The translations under genes and the position numbers were made by a program. A stretch of DNA of 6,782 bases from Bacillota bacterium (GTDB lineage Bacteria > Bacillota > Clostridia > Christensenellales > CAG-138): NCBI GenBank assembly GCA_023458355.1, contig JAEWZS010000166.1, positions 1 through 6,782 on the forward strand, read 5' to 3'. Shown piece by piece: positions 6,522-6,782 of the stretch. The notes under the pieces were generated by a model, which was not told the DNA's origin, made no database searches, and saw only the letters and a list, made by a program, of their open reading frames with translations. Numbering within the stretch: the first letter of the stretch is position 1; the number at the start of each line of letters is the position of its first letter.

Positions 6522-6782
6522 AGATTTCAAAATCCACCGATACGGAATCCGTGAGGACGGTATGGATATACCCTTTCACCTTCACATGCTCGGGATGGTG
6601 TTGGTATTCGTCTAAACCCGCTTTATCGTCGAACTCGGCAACGAGTCCGAGGTGATAGGAACGATGACTTCCGATAAAGTCCGCACCCGCTTGCATGGAG
6701 CGAAGCGAGGGTACCTTACCGACTAAACCCATGAGCATCGGTGCAATTTTTTCGGCCTCGGCCTTATCGGTGTATTTATGGC
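6520..6782 (-). CDS. Dabb (stress-responsive alpha/beta barrel) domain protein, start beyond the window edge
   Basis: This is a small ferredoxin-like alpha/beta-barrel protein of the Dabb family, whose members are dimeric and mostly of unknown function; the family name comes from plant salt-stress proteins. Eighty-six complete residues are visible. They open with HKYTDKAEAEKIAP, continue through MLMGLVGKVPSLRSM and the strand SYHLGLVAEFDD, and reach the family hallmark YQHHPEHVKVKGYI, followed by the closing strand SVSVDFEI. Family members are about 95-100 residues, so only about ten residues are missing, and the opening HKY matches a point just inside the normal N-terminus. A methionine codon at 6736-6738 is therefore internal, not the start. 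The gene ends 5 nt before uvrB, with its stop overlapping the uvrB ribosome site, so the two are surely co-transcribed. No catalytic residues can be assigned, and a role in DNA repair would be guesswork. Confidence 0.88.
   Translation of the reverse strand, partial: HKYTDKAEAEKIAPMLMGLVGKVPSLRSMQAGADFIGSHRSYHLGLVAEFDDKAGLDEYQHHPEHVKVKGYIHTVLTDSVSVDFEI

Noticed and set aside
6520..6738. Dabb gene starting at the first visible ATG (72 residues).
   Set aside because: The frame stays open to the window edge and the 14 upstream residues fit the Dabb N-terminus, so this methionine is internal.

Overview
The window reads as a piece of a chromosome from a Gram-positive anaerobe of the Clostridia (Firmicutes). 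The grounds are Shine-Dalgarno sites such as AGGAGG and AAGGAG, a Rex repressor whose DNA-binding region has the clostridial wording FGGFGQQGYGY, and a uvrB/uvrA pair close together on one strand. Sampled stretches of uvrB are about 55% GC, so this is not a low-GC Clostridium in the narrow sense; the family or genus cannot be named from this sequence.

All six genes lie on the minus strand and are read from the right edge to the left edge. In that order they are: a Dabb (stress-responsive alpha/beta barrel) protein cut by the right edge; uvrB, starting 5 nt after it; a Nudix hydrolase; uvrA; a two-lobed nitroreductase-like flavoprotein, 12 nt after uvrA; and rex, cut by the left edge. The gaps are 5, 50, 82, 12 and 33 nt, and no stretch over 300 bases lacks a gene. 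I see no tRNA, rRNA, CRISPR array, insertion sequence or strong intrinsic terminator.

The core is nucleotide excision repair. UvrA finds distorted DNA as a dimeric ABC-type ATPase and loads UvrB, which verifies the lesion and later recruits UvrC (not in this window). The Nudix gene between them is clearly AT-richer (about 42% GC by hand count) and has its own ribosome binding site and a possible promoter. It looks like an insertion into an ancestral uvrB-uvrA pair, although a role in clearing damaged nucleotides would also suit the site. Downstream, the flavoprotein and the NADH-sensing repressor Rex form a redox pair that may be co-transcribed with uvrA.

I found no convincing undescribed system. 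The best items for a second look are the Nudix gene splitting uvrB and uvrA, a perfect 6-bp dyad (ACGCGA-N5-TCGCGT) in the uvrA leader, the stop/ribosome-site overlap that joins the Dabb gene to uvrB, and a weak Rex-like site just before rex.
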